Assembly: GCA_001295865.1 (NCBI GenBank)
Contig: LJHW01000014.1
Span: forward strand, 1 to 64,000
Length of the DNA stretch: 64,000 nt
Direction of reading: 5' to 3'
Origin: a beta proteobacterium AAP65
GTDB taxonomy: Bacteria > Pseudomonadota > Gammaproteobacteria > Burkholderiales > Burkholderiaceae_C
Shown: piece by piece, positions 25,025 through 33,765 of the stretch
Layout of the letters: each line of letters starts with the position of its first letter
Position numbering within the stretch: position 1 is the stretch's first letter
Made by a program: the position numbers and the translations under genes
Notes under the pieces: model-generated
Databases searched by the model: none
What the model was told of the DNA's origin: nothing
The model's input: the letters and a program-made list of their open reading frames with translations, nothing else

Positions 25025-25329
25025 GCGCGCCGGTGGATGAAAGCCCGCGCGCCGAGTGGCCGCTGTTCGAGGTGTTCGTGCGCCCCAAGTCGGGCCTGGA
25101 CCACAAACACTGCGGCAGCCTGCACGCCGCCGACGCGAAGATGGCCGTGCAGCTGGCGCGCGAGGTCTACACGCGCCGGCAGGAAGGCTGCAGCGTCTGG
25201 GTGGTGAAGAGCAGCGACATCACCGCCAGCGACCCCGGCGACCGCGCGATGTACTTCGATCCGATGGAAGACAAGGTCTACCGCCATCCCAGCTTCTACG
25301 AGCTGCCCGAAGGCGTGCGGCACCTGTGA
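25021..25329 (+). CDS. paaB: Phenylacetyl-CoA epoxidase subunit PaaB
   Basis: The protein has 102 residues starting at an ATG that overlaps the paaA stop. The typical core [40 protein letters not shown] and [10 protein letters not shown] is present. PaaB is a small structural subunit that bridges PaaAC heterodimers in the epoxidase complex. It has no catalytic residues. The stop codon shares bases with the paaC start (TGATG). Confidence 0.95.
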   Translation: MSAPVDESPRAEWPLFEVFVRPKSGLDHKHCGSLHAADAKMAVQLAREVYTRRQEGCSVWVVKSSDITASDPGDRAMYFDPMEDKVYRHPSFYELPEGVRHL

Positions 25330-26141
25330 TGAACGCTGCCACTGCGACGCCCTTGCGCCTGCATCTCACGACTGAGCTGCAGTACGTGCTGCGTTTGGCC
25401 GACACGGCGCTGGTGCACGCGCAGCGCCTGTCGGAATGGTGCGGCCACGCGCCGGTGCTGGAAGAAGACATCGCGCTCACCAACATGGCGCTGGACCTGC
25501 TGGGCCAAGCGCGTGCGCTGCTCACGCACGCCGCCATGCTGGAAGGGCAGGGCCTGGACGAAGACACGCTGGCTTACTGGCGCGAGCATGACCAGTTCTT
25601 CAACCTCACGCTGGTGGAGCAGCCGCTGCGCAAGCCCGGCGCGCACGCGCCCGGCGGCGATTTCGCCGACACCGTGCTGCGCAACTTCGTGCTGGCCAGC
25701 TGGCTGAAGGCGGCCTGGGCGGCGCTGCAGGCCAGCCACGACGCCACGCTGGCCGGCATCGCTGCGAAAAGCCTGAAAGAAGCGCGCTACCACCAGCAGC
25801 ACAACGCCGACTGGGTGCAGCGCCTGGGCGACGGCACCGACGAATCGGCACGGCGCATGGCCGCTGCGGTGCAGCGCTTGTGGCCCTACACGGCCGAGAT
25901 GTTCGAGCACGATGCGGTGGACGAAGCCGCGCGCACCAGCGGCCTGGGGCCGGCGCGGGCGGACCTGCGTACGGCCTGGTTGGGCGACGTGGCCGAAGTC
26001 TTCGCGGCCGCGGGCCTGACGCTGCCGGCGGACACGCCCTTCCGCAGCACCGGCACGCAAGGCCGCCACAGCGAGCACCTGGGCTACCTGCTGGCCGAGA
26101 TGCAAGTGCTGCAGCGCCAGCACCCTGGGGGCCGCTGGTGA
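25329..26141 (+). CDS. paaC: Phenylacetyl-CoA epoxidase subunit PaaC
   Basis: The protein has 270 residues and is all-helical ferritin-like, with LEEDIALTNMALDLLGQARALL (about 40-61), SLKEARYHQQHNADWV (about 145-160) and a C-terminal GRHSEHLGYLLAEMQVLQR helix. PaaC pairs with PaaA as the non-catalytic scaffold of the epoxidase. Overlapping start and stop codons with paaB and paaD show translational coupling. Confidence 0.94.
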   Translation: MNAATATPLRLHLTTELQYVLRLADTALVHAQRLSEWCGHAPVLEEDIALTNMALDLLGQARALLTHAAMLEGQGLDEDTLAYWREHDQFFNLTLVEQPLRKPGAHAPGGDFADTVLRNFVLASWLKAAWAALQASHDATLAGIAAKSLKEARYHQQHNADWVQRLGDGTDESARRMAAAVQRLWPYTAEMFEHDAVDEAARTSGLGPARADLRTAWLGDVAEVFAAAGLTLPADTPFRSTGTQGRHSEHLGYLLAEMQVLQRQHPGGRW

Positions 26142-26674
26142 GCGAGGCTGAAGGCCTGCAAGGCGACAGCCTGCACCCACGCGAGCTCGCAGCCTGGGCA
26201 GTGCTGCGCACCGTGCCCGACCCCGAGATCCCGGTGCTGGGCCTGTGCGATCTGGGTATCGTGCGCGAGGTGTTACCGCTGGCGCCGACGCTGCGCGTGG
26301 TGCTCACGCCCACCTACAGCGGCTGCCCGGCCACCGAGGTGATCGCACAGAGCGTGGTGCAGGCGCTGGACGCCGCTGGGCTCGGCCCCACCGAGGTGGT
26401 GCACCGCCACGCACCGGCCTGGACCACCGACTGGATCAGCGTGGAAGGCCGGCGCAAGCTGCGCGCGTACGGCATCGCCCCGCCCGGCGCTTGTGCATCG
26501 GAACAGACCGCATCGGGCACCGCTGTGCTGCGCCTGCGCCCGCGCAATGTCGAATGCCCGCGCTGCGGCAGCTTCGAGACCGAGCGCCTCTCGGCCTTCG
26601 GCAGCACCGCCTGCAAGGCCCTGCACCGCTGCCTGGCTTGCCGCGAGCCTTTTGAACATTTCAAGCCGATCTGA
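26138..26674 (+). CDS. paaD: Phenylacetyl-CoA epoxidase maturation protein PaaD
   Basis: The protein has 178 residues from a GTG start that overlaps the paaC stop (GTGA). The N-terminal MIP18/DUF59 domain (VPDPEIPVLGLCDLGIV, LTPTYSGCPATEVI) is of the type used in Fe-S protein maturation. The C-terminus carries a four-Cys zinc-finger-like segment (CPRCGS then CLACRE). PaaD is required for epoxidase activity, probably for inserting or maintaining the Fe-S cluster of PaaE or the diiron centre. Confidence 0.92.
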   Translation: MSEAEGLQGDSLHPRELAAWAVLRTVPDPEIPVLGLCDLGIVREVLPLAPTLRVVLTPTYSGCPATEVIAQSVVQALDAAGLGPTEVVHRHAPAWTTDWISVEGRRKLRAYGIAPPGACASEQTASGTAVLRLRPRNVECPRCGSFETERLSAFGSTACKALHRCLACREPFEHFKPI

Positions 26675-26684
26675 GGCCGCTGCC

Positions 26685-27761
26685 ATGAGCGCCAGCACCA
26701 CCTTCCACCCGCTGCGCCTGGCCGAGGTGCGGCCCGAGGCCGCAGACGCGCTCGTGCTGGGCTTCGAGGTGCCACCCGCGCTGGCCGAGACTTTCGCTTT
26801 CGCGCCGGGCCAGCACCTCAGCTTGCGCGCCACCGTGAACGGCGAAGAACTGCGCCGTTCCTACTCGGTCTGCGCAGCGCCGGGCGAGCCGCTGCGCGTG
26901 GGCGTGCGGCGAGTGCCTGGCGGTGCCTTCAGCAACTGGTTGCACGAGCAAGCGCGTGTGGGTTTGGCGCTGGACGTGATGCCACCCCAAGGCCGTTTCG
27001 GTGCCGCGCTGGCCGCGCAGCAAGCCGGCCTGCGGCATGTGCTGGCAGTGGCCGGCGGCAGCGGGATCACGCCGCTGCTGTCCATCGTGAAGGCCGTGCT
27101 GGCGGCTGACGCGCGCACCCAGTGCACGCTGGTCTACGCCAACCGCAGCCTGGCCAGCATGATGTTTCGCGAAGAGCTGGCCGACCTGAAGAACCGCCAC
27201 CTCACCAGGCTGACGCTGCACCCCCTGTTCTCGCGCGAAGCGGTCGACCAGCCCTTGCAGGCCGGCCACCTCGACACCGAGCGCCTGCAGACGCTGCTGC
27301 GCCTCAGCGGTCCGGTGGACCTGGCTTTTGTGTGCGGCCCGCTGGTGATGAATGACGCGGTCGAGGCGGCCCTGCTGCAGGCCGGCCTGGCGGCGGCGCA
27401 GATCCACACCGAACGGTTTGGCGTGCCGGCCGCGGCCAGGGTGGCGGCGCCGGCCGTGCCATCCACAAGCACCGGCGCCGCGGTGGCGGTGCGTGTGCTG
27501 CGCGACGGTGTGGCGCGTGACATCGCCTACCGCACCGAAGACGGCGACCTGCTCACCGCGGCCACCCGCGCTGGCCTCGACCTGCCTTTTTCATGCCGCA
27601 GCGGCGTTTGCGCCACCTGCCGGGCGAAGGTGGTGGCCGGGCGTGTGGCGATGCAGCGCAACTTCGCGCTGGAGCCCGACGACGTGCAGGCCGGCTTCGT
27701 GCTGGCCTGCCAGGCACAGCCCCTGGATTCGGGCGTGGTGCTTTCTTTCGACGAACGGTGA
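26685..27761 (+). CDS. paaE: Phenylacetyl-CoA epoxidase reductase PaaE
   Basis: The protein has 358 residues from the ATG at 26685. It has an FAD-binding ferredoxin-reductase domain (RRSYSVCAAP at about 58-67), an NAD(P)-binding domain (VAGGSGITPLLSIV at about 118-131) and a C-terminal plant-type 2Fe-2S domain with Cys in SCRSGVCATCRAKV plus a later CQA. PaaE passes electrons from NADPH to PaaA. The residues expected for flavin and cluster binding all appear intact. Confidence 0.95.
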   Translation: MSASTTFHPLRLAEVRPEAADALVLGFEVPPALAETFAFAPGQHLSLRATVNGEELRRSYSVCAAPGEPLRVGVRRVPGGAFSNWLHEQARVGLALDVMPPQGRFGAALAAQQAGLRHVLAVAGGSGITPLLSIVKAVLAADARTQCTLVYANRSLASMMFREELADLKNRHLTRLTLHPLFSREAVDQPLQAGHLDTERLQTLLRLSGPVDLAFVCGPLVMNDAVEAALLQAGLAAAQIHTERFGVPAAARVAAPAVPSTSTGAAVAVRVLRDGVARDIAYRTEDGDLLTAATRAGLDLPFSCRSGVCATCRAKVVAGRVAMQRNFALEPDDVQAGFVLACQAQPLDSGVVLSFDER

Positions 27762-27792
27762 GGCCGATGCACAAACGGCCCGGGCGGCGCTG

Positions 27793-28404
27793 ATGGCCCG
27801 CCCCCGTTCGGCGGGCTACGAGGGCCAGCGGGACCAGATCCTCGCCGCCGCGGCGCGCCTGTTTGCCACGCGCGGCTACACCGCCGCGACCATGCAAGAC
27901 GTGGCCGCAGCCTGCGAGGTCAGCAAGGCCACGCTGTACCACTACGTGCGCGACAAGCAAGGCTTGCTGCGCCTGATCACGGTCAGCCACGTGGCGAGGC
28001 TCGAAGGGCTGGTGCAGGCGGTGCAGGCCGAACGGCTGCACCCGCAGGCCCATCTGCAGGGCTTGATCGAACGTTTCATGCAGGCCTATGCCTGCGCGGA
28101 ACACGAGCACCGGGTGCTCACCGAAGACGTGAAGTTCCTCGACCCCGCCAACCGCGACGAGGTGCTGGCCGCCCAGCGTCGCGTGGTGGCCGCATTCGCG
28201 CAGGCCGTGGCGGCGTGCCGGCCGGAGCTGCGCCCGGCTGGCTTGCACACGCCGCTGGCCATGCTGCTCTTCGGCATGATGAATTGGACGTTCACCTGGC
28301 TGAAGCCGGCCGGCCGCCTGAGCCACGAACAACTGGCCGCAGTGGTGGTGGCGCTGTTCTTTGGCGGCCTGCCTGCGGTGCAGGCCGCCGTGCCGGGGGC
28401 CTGA
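27793..28404 (+). CDS. paaR: TetR-family regulator, probably PaaR
   Basis: The protein has 203 residues. The N-terminal HTH (ILAAAARLFATRGYTAATMQDVA, EVSKATLYHYVRDKQGLL, about 14-57) is a standard TetR domain, followed by a helical ligand-binding domain with a C-terminal TetR_C segment (LLFGMMNWTFTWLKP). It is 31 bp after paaE in the same direction and so belongs to the catabolic transcript. This fits an autoregulating repressor that responds to phenylacetyl-CoA and binds the palindrome before paaG. The 3' end overlaps a convergent gene by 113 bp. Confidence 0.82.
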   Translation: MARPRSAGYEGQRDQILAAAARLFATRGYTAATMQDVAAACEVSKATLYHYVRDKQGLLRLITVSHVARLEGLVQAVQAERLHPQAHLQGLIERFMQAYACAEHEHRVLTEDVKFLDPANRDEVLAAQRRVVAAFAQAVAACRPELRPAGLHTPLAMLLFGMMNWTFTWLKPAGRLSHEQLAAVVVALFFGGLPAVQAAVPGA

Positions 28405-29443
28405 GCGCCGAACTGCTGTCGATGGCCAAGCCCCAGCCCTCGGTGGCTTGTTCCAAAGGATGGCAGACCGTGCGCACCCCGGCGAGGCCGGTGTCAGCCG
28501 CGCATTTCAGCAGGGACTCGGTGCCCGCTTCGCCCAGGCTCAGCACCCAGTGCTGCCAGCGCCGCTGCACACGTTCGTGCAGCCACGCGTCTTCCACCGC
28601 ACGGCGCAGCGCCGCGGGCTCGTTGCCGGCCTCGATGATGCGCGGAGCCACCGCGCCGATGAAGAGGTTGTAGTCGGGCCGCAGGGTGTGGGCGGGCAGC
28701 AACTGGGCCAAGGCCCGGGTGCGGGCGCTCCAGCCGGGCAGCAGGAAGAGCCGGCTCACGAGCGCCTGCAGCCCCTGCACCGCGTTCAGCACACGCACGC
28801 GGTTGGGCGGCAGCACCGCCAGCGGCAGGCTCGCGGCCTCGTGAAAGGGCAGGGGCTGGGTGCAGGCGCGCAGCGTGGCCACCCGCCACCATGCGCCGGC
28901 ATCCAACCCCGCAACGGTTTCGCCGCTGCGTTCGGCTGCCCGCGCGCGACGCAGCGCGTCGAGCACGTCCACGCCTTCCCAGGCCCGCGCCGCGCCGTGG
29001 CTCATCACGGCCAGGTTGCCGGCGGCGTAGGCAGCATGGGGGTTGAGCCGCTCGATCACGGCGGCGTCTTCATGGCCGACCGGCCCGCCCAGCGGCGTGC
29101 GCCGCACCGGGCAGCGCGGCGTGTCGAGTTGCGCCAGGTAGGCCGCGTTGACTTGCTGTGCGTCGAAGGCCGCCCCCTGCCGCCACGCCCGGATGCGCAA
29201 GGCCAGCCAGGCCCGCGTGTGGCGGTTGCCGCTGAGTGTGCGGCGGCCAAAAACCGCGCGGCCGGCGCGCCAGCCCTGGCCGATGGCCGTGCCGTCCAGC
29301 AGCAACTCTGCCGGGGGCACGAGGCCGTGGTGCGCGTGGTCCCAGCCGATGTCGAAGCCGCAGGGGTCTTCGAGCGTGGTCGCCCGGGCGCCGTCTGCGG
29401 CCGAGGCTGAAAGGCTGGTCAGTTCAAGCGTTGCCTGGTTCAT
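28292..29443 (-). CDS. Unknown protein with a degenerate HNH-like segment
   Basis: The protein has 383 residues; the ATG at 29443 has AGGAG six bases upstream, and a second ATG lies at 29449. The segment around residues 100-150 (CPVRRTPLG..., AVIERLNPHAAYAAGNLAVMS, AARAWEG) follows the spacing of HNH proteins of the form CPxxxxPL...DRxxPxxGYxxGNxxVxS. Only one Cys remains and the Asp-Arg pair has become Glu-Arg, so it may be non-catalytic or a related fold. The last about 45 residues are Pro/Arg-rich and overlap the convergent paaR. I do not recognise a named family. Confidence 0.6.
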   Translation of the reverse strand: MNQATLELTSLSASAADGARATTLEDPCGFDIGWDHAHHGLVPPAELLLDGTAIGQGWRAGRAVFGRRTLSGNRHTRAWLALRIRAWRQGAAFDAQQVNAAYLAQLDTPRCPVRRTPLGGPVGHEDAAVIERLNPHAAYAAGNLAVMSHGAARAWEGVDVLDALRRARAAERSGETVAGLDAGAWWRVATLRACTQPLPFHEAASLPLAVLPPNRVRVLNAVQGLQALVSRLFLLPGWSARTRALAQLLPAHTLRPDYNLFIGAVAPRIIEAGNEPAALRRAVEDAWLHERVQRRWQHWVLSLGEAGTESLLKCAADTGLAGVRTVCHPLEQATEGWGLAIDSSSALRPPARRPAPQAGRQRTAPPPLRPVVRGSGGRPASAR

Positions 29444-29783
29444 CTGCATCTCCTGGGGCGGCCAGGGCCCACGGCCCTCGATGCAGGCAGTTTGCAGAGC
29501 CTGTGGCTCATGGCGTGAGCCACTGTAGTGCGGGTGTGATCTGCGCTGCTGTTCAACCCCTGCTGCTCGGGTCTGTCCAGTGGTGCCGCCCCGCCCCCGG
29601 GGCATGTGTGACGCCATGCAACAACACCCGGGGCCAGGCCAGCGGGTGTCGGGCCAAGCAGCCCCACCTGCCGGCTGCAAGTGCAGTAAAAGGGAAAGGC
29701 AAGCCCCGACTTTTTGTGGGGATTTTGTTCGGCGCGGGCCTCGACGGCCCGTGGACACCTTCCAAGACTCAGGAGTTGAAACC
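29444..29783. other. 340-bp non-coding gap before a TonB-dependent receptor
   Basis: No convincing gene is seen. It holds an inverted repeat TGGCTCA-tggcg-TGAGCCA (29504-29522), which could be an operator or a short hairpin, and a less G+C-rich stretch at about 29680-29730. The promoters of both divergent neighbours must lie here. AGGAG at 29771 serves the receptor start. Confidence 0.5.
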
Positions 29784-32700
29784 ATGAAGCGAAACCATGT
29801 GCGCTCGGCCTTCAGGCTGTCAGCGCTGGCCAGTGCCATCAGCGTGTGTCTGTTTGCGGGCCACGTCAGCGCCCAGACCAACGTCACGGGCAACGTGTTC
29901 GGCCAGGTTCAGGCGGCCCCAGGGGCCACGGTGATCGTCGAAAACGTCGGTACCGGCGCCAAACGGACCATCGTGCTGGATGCGCAGGGCCGGTTCATCG
30001 CCACCGCACTGCCGGTGGGCACGTACAAGGCCACGCTGGTGCGCGACGGCAAGGTGGTGAGCACGACCGACAACATCGAGGTGCGCATCGGCCAGGGCAG
30101 CGAGGTCCAGTTCAGCTCGGGTGCGGCACAGACGGTGCTGATCACCGGCAAGCTGGCCCAACTCGACGTTTCGTCGACCAACAACGGTGCCGCCTTCACC
30201 GCCAAGCAACTCGATGCATTGCCGGTGGCCCAGAACATCCAGGCCATCGTCCAGCTGGCCCCCAACACCACGCGCGCTGATTCGCGCTACCCCGGCGGTG
30301 CCAGCTTCGGTGGCGCTGCGCCTTCCGAGAACTCGTACTACATCAATGGCTTTCCGGTCACCAACCCGCTGAACCAGCTGGGCTCGACCGACCTGCCTTT
30401 CGGTGCCATCTCCCAGGCCCAGGTGTTGACGGGCGGTTTCGGCGTTGAGTTCGGCCGCTCCATCGGCGGCGTGGTCAACATCACCACCAAGAGTGGCACC
30501 AACACCTGGCGGGGCGGTGTCAGCTTGAGCCTGGCGCCCAACAGCCTGCGGTCGAAGACCAAGGATCTCTTCTATCCCAACACCGGCGCCGTACCCACCA
30601 CCGACGGCACGCTCTACCTGCGTCGCGGCGACAACACACGCTCCGAGACCACCCTGGGTGCCTATTTGGGCGGCCCCATCATCCAAGACCGGCTCTTCAT
30701 CTTCGCCGCGATCGACCAGATCAAGGACGACCGGGGCCAGGTCATCGGCATCCGCACCGCAGGCAACAACGCCACCGCGGGCTGGGCTGACCGTGACAAC
30801 ACCAACACGCGCTACTTCGTGAAGGCCGACTGGAACATCACGAACGACCACATCCTCGAGCTCTCCTTCATCGGTGACAAACACGAGCTGGACGAAACAC
30901 GGCGCGGCTACGACTACGCCACCGGCGCCGTCGGTGCCACGCCGTCTTTGAAGGCCAAATACACCAACCTGTCGTCGAACAACCTGGGCGTTGGCAGCGA
31001 TGCGCAGGTGTTGCGTTACACGGGCTACCTGACCCAGAACCTGACGATCACGGCCCTGGCTGGCCGCAGCAAGTCCAAGCACCTGAACGACTTTGAGGGG
31101 GGGCCGCCGGTCTCCAGCAACATCCGCCAGTCCAACGCGGCGATCGCCAACCGTTTCCCGGGCTTCACCTACAACAGCCCTTACGCGCTGGGCGCCGGCA
31201 CCACGGTGCTGAGCCCGGGTTCGCAGGACGTGGTGGATGCCCTGCGTTTCGACCTCGAATACAAGCTGGGCAACCACACCCTGCGCGCCGGCGTCGACGA
31301 TGTGAAGCTGAAGTCCAAGGCCGCAGGCGAGGTTTACGCGGGCAACGGCTACTACCTGTACGCCAGTTCGACCAACGGCAACCTGCGCAACCCGGGCAGC
31401 ACGTTGACCTTGCTGCAGGGCAATGCCCTGTCGGCGCCCACCGGCAACGCAGCCGCTCCGACGCGCTACTACTACGGCCGCGAGGTGATCTTCAACACGG
31501 TGACCGATGCGCAATCGACGCAATCGGCCCAGTACATCGAAGACCGCTGGCAGGTCACCAAGGACCTGGTCGTCACGCCGGGCCTGCGCTTCGAGCAGTA
31601 CAAGAACATCAACGGTGACGGTCAGACCTTCCTGAAGGTCAACAACTCGGTCAACCCGCGCCTGGCGGTGGCCTGGGACGTTGCCGGTGATGCCTCTACC
31701 AAGCTGTTCGCCACGGCCGGCCGCTACGGCGTGCAGATCCCGACCCGTCTGGCCGTTCGTGGGGCCAGCCGTTCGACCTTCACCTCAGACTGGTTCACCT
31801 ACCAGGGCGTGGACGCCAACGGCGCACCCACCGGTGTCGTGAAGCTGGGCACCCCGTTCTCGAACAACAACGAGTACGGCCAGGCCAAGGATCCGAACGT
31901 CGTTTCGGCGCAGGACATCAAGCCCAACAGCCAGGATGAGTTCACGCTGGGCATCGAGAAGGCCTTGAGCCCGTCGCTGAACGTGGGCGCACGTGTCACC
32001 TACCGCCAGTTGGTGGCGACCATCGACGACCATTGCGATGCACGTCCCTTCGAGAAGTACGCGGCCGACCGTGGCATCGACACCAGCAACTGGGCCGGCT
32101 ATGGCTGCGCTTCGTTCAACCCGGGGCAGGCCAACACCTTCCTGGTCGACTACGCCGGCAACAAGCAGTACACGACGGTCACGCTCAGCGCCGCCGAGCT
32201 GGGTTTCGACAAGGCCAAGCGCACGTACATGGCGCTCGACTTCTTTGCCGAGCACCCGTTCAAGGACGGCTGGTATGGCAAGGTGACCTACACCTACGCG
32301 CAGAACAAGGGCAACACCGAAGGCCAGACCAACTCTGACCTGGGCCAGCTCGACGTGTCGCTGACGGTGAACTGGGACCACCCGGAACTGATGCAAGGCG
32401 GCTACGGCTACCTGCCGAACGACCGCCGCCACCAGATCAAGGCCTACGGCTTCTACCGCGTGCTGCCCGAACTGGACGTGGGCGCGAACCTGCTGATCGC
32501 CTCGGGCCGCCCCAAGGGCTGCCTGGGCAACTTTGCAGGCACACCTTCGTTCGGTCAGAGCTTCGACGATTTCGACAACGGCGGTAACAACTACGGTAAC
32601 GACTACCGCTACTGCCGTGTGAATGGTTCGACGACCTCGACCTTCGTGCCGCGCGGGACGCTGGGCAACATGCCCTGGGACACCCGCCTGGACATGAACC

Positions 32701-32900
32701 TGGTCTACAAGCCGTCGTTCGTGAAGGGCCTGACCGCACGCATGGATGTCTTCAACGTGTTCAACAAGCAGACCGTGCAGAACATCGACGAGCAGCAGCA
32801 GCCGGCCTACGACCCGACGGGCACCTCGGCCACCTACGGCCGCACGCTCTCGACGACGTCACCGCGTTCGATCAAGCTGACCGTCAGCTACGAGTTCTGA
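29784..32900 (+). CDS. TonB-dependent receptor with N-terminal regulatory-like domain
   Basis: The protein has 1038 residues. A signal peptide (about 1-35, ending GHVSA-QT) precedes a carboxypeptidase-regulatory-like beta-sandwich (about 38-125: VFGQVQAAPGATVIVENV). The plug domain follows (NSYYINGFPVTNPL, GGFGVEFGRSIGGVVNITTK) and then a large beta-barrel ending in the outer-membrane sorting signal SYEF. This Oar-like architecture is common in receptors for peptides, glycans or other large ligands. No substrate can be named. No transport partner is adjacent; the exbBD pair at 53.4-54.5 kb could supply energy. Confidence 0.93.
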   Translation: MKRNHVRSAFRLSALASAISVCLFAGHVSAQTNVTGNVFGQVQAAPGATVIVENVGTGAKRTIVLDAQGRFIATALPVGTYKATLVRDGKVVSTTDNIEVRIGQGSEVQFSSGAAQTVLITGKLAQLDVSSTNNGAAFTAKQLDALPVAQNIQAIVQLAPNTTRADSRYPGGASFGGAAPSENSYYINGFPVTNPLNQLGSTDLPFGAISQAQVLTGGFGVEFGRSIGGVVNITTKSGTNTWRGGVSLSLAPNSLRSKTKDLFYPNTGAVPTTDGTLYLRRGDNTRSETTLGAYLGGPIIQDRLFIFAAIDQIKDDRGQVIGIRTAGNNATAGWADRDNTNTRYFVKADWNITNDHILELSFIGDKHELDETRRGYDYATGAVGATPSLKAKYTNLSSNNLGVGSDAQVLRYTGYLTQNLTITALAGRSKSKHLNDFEGGPPVSSNIRQSNAAIANRFPGFTYNSPYALGAGTTVLSPGSQDVVDALRFDLEYKLGNHTLRAGVDDVKLKSKAAGEVYAGNGYYLYASSTNGNLRNPGSTLTLLQGNALSAPTGNAAAPTRYYYGREVIFNTVTDAQSTQSAQYIEDRWQVTKDLVVTPGLRFEQYKNINGDGQTFLKVNNSVNPRLAVAWDVAGDASTKLFATAGRYGVQIPTRLAVRGASRSTFTSDWFTYQGVDANGAPTGVVKLGTPFSNNNEYGQAKDPNVVSAQDIKPNSQDEFTLGIEKALSPSLNVGARVTYRQLVATIDDHCDARPFEKYAADRGIDTSNWAGYGCASFNPGQANTFLVDYAGNKQYTTVTLSAAELGFDKAKRTYMALDFFAEHPFKDGWYGKVTYTYAQNKGNTEGQTNSDLGQLDVSLTVNWDHPELMQGGYGYLPNDRRHQIKAYGFYRVLPELDVGANLLIASGRPKGCLGNFAGTPSFGQSFDDFDNGGNNYGNDYRYCRVNGSTTSTFVPRGTLGNMPWDTRLDMNLVYKPSFVKGLTARMDVFNVFNKQTVQNIDEQQQPAYDPTGTSATYGRTLSTTSPRSIKLTVSYEF

Positions 32901-32934
32901 CGGCCGGCCCCGCGAGGGGCCTGCGGTTCTGAGC

Positions 32935-32966
32935 AAGGCGCCCCGAGCTTCGGGGCGCCTTTTTTC
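32935..32966 (+). terminator. Terminator of the TonB-dependent receptor gene
   Basis: A perfect 12-bp stem (AAGGCGCCCCGA / TCGGGGCGCCTT) with a GCT loop runs into a T-tract of seven residues, 34 bp after the stop codon. Confidence 0.95.
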
Positions 32967-33009
32967 GTTGCAAGCGCCGAGCTTGGTCGTTCAGCCCGGC
33001 AGCGCGGGT

Positions 33010-33414
33010 TCAGTGCGCAGCGTCACGAAATCGCCAGCGCAGGGCGCCGACCACGGTGATGCCCAGCACCACGCCCAGGGCGTCGGCCAGCACATCGTGC
33101 AATTCGCCAGAACGGCCGGGCACCTGTGTCTGCAGCAGCTCGATGAGGGCGCCGTAGGCCAGCGTGCCCAGGCCCACCGTCAGCTGGTGCTTGCGTGCCG
33201 GTGCCAGCGCCAGCAGGCCAGCGGCCGCCAGTACGCCGAAGCCGAGCAGGTGGTCGAGCTTGTCATTGGAGGTCATGCCCGTGGCCAGCTCGCCGGGCGT
33301 GAGCGTCGCAACCCCCAGCACGGCAGCGAGCAGGGCCCAGACCCAGCGCCAAACGCGGCGCCAATGGCGATCGTGCAGAAGTTCGTGGAGCGAAATCGAT
33401 GGCATGCACCGCAT
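33010..33414 (-). CDS. VanZ-like membrane protein
   Basis: The protein has 134 residues with three or four hydrophobic helices and the VanZ-family hallmarks DKLDHLLGFGVLAA (about 50-63), YGALIELLQ...PGRSGELHDVLADALG (about 86-113). VanZ was described in teicoplanin resistance, but most family members are of unknown function. An internal ATG three codons in (33405) is an alternative start. It is convergent with the receptor gene and divergent from the tRNA-Thr. Confidence 0.85.
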   Translation of the reverse strand: MRCMPSISLHELLHDRHWRRVWRWVWALLAAVLGVATLTPGELATGMTSNDKLDHLLGFGVLAAAGLLALAPARKHQLTVGLGTLAYGALIELLQTQVPGRSGELHDVLADALGVVLGITVVGALRWRFRDAAH

Positions 33415-33494
33415 TGTCGGGCCACCGCGTGAAGTGGGGTATCATCTTGGGCTGTGTTCAGCGCTTGGCGGGTTTCGCCGGGGCGAAGAACCAA

Positions 33495-33570
33495 GCCCGA
33501 GTAGCTCAGTTGGTAGAGCAGCGCATTCGTAATGCGAAGGTCACCAGTTCGATTCCGGTCCCGGGCACCA
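33495..33570 (+). tRNA. tRNA-Thr(CGU)
   Basis: A complete 76-nt cloverleaf: acceptor GCCCGAG/CCCGGGC, D arm GCTCAGTTGGTAGAGC, anticodon stem-loop GCGCA-TTCGTAA-TGCGA (anticodon CGT), T arm CACCAGTTCGATTCCGGT and an encoded CCA. Its last 50 bases are repeated at 44873-44922, marking it as the integration site of the following element. Confidence 0.97.
33521..33570 (+). repeat. attL: 3' 50 bp of tRNA-Thr
   Basis: From the anticodon stem to the terminal CCA, these 50 bp are identical to 44873-44922. The flanking bases differ on both sides, so the repeat has sharp limits. It is the left attachment site of the second island; the integrated copy rebuilds a functional tRNA. Confidence 0.96.
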
Positions 33571-33613
33571 GAAAAAATCCGTTAAGAATCAAGCGCTTAG
33601 CGGTTGAAACAAG

Positions 33614-33638
33614 GCTCAGGCAACCCCTGGGCTTTTTT
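33614..33638 (+). terminator. Terminator supplied to tRNA-Thr by the island
   Basis: The stem GCTCAGG / CCTGGGC (one G-U pair) with loop CAACC is followed by six T. It lies 44 bp after the tRNA and inside the element, so it replaces the original tRNA terminator, which now lies at 44935-44967. Confidence 0.75.
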
Positions 33639-33663
33639 CATTTCCGAGGGCGATTTGTGGTCA

Positions 33664-33684
33664 TGTAGCCACTATGTAGCCACC
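33664..33684 (+). promoter_or_regulatory. Probable integrase arm-type sites, left end
   Basis: TGTAGCCAC occurs at 33664-33672 and again at 33675-33683, an 11-bp spacing. The same pair with the same spacing is found near the right end at 44728-44747. Matched short direct repeats inside both ends are typical of binding sites for the N-terminal domain of tyrosine integrases. Confidence 0.65.
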
Positions 33685-33765
33685 GGTACAGGCAAACGCG
33701 CCCCAGAAACGACGAACCCGGCGCATCGGCCGGGCTCCTGTCGGGGGTGGAGGGGGCAGCCCCGT

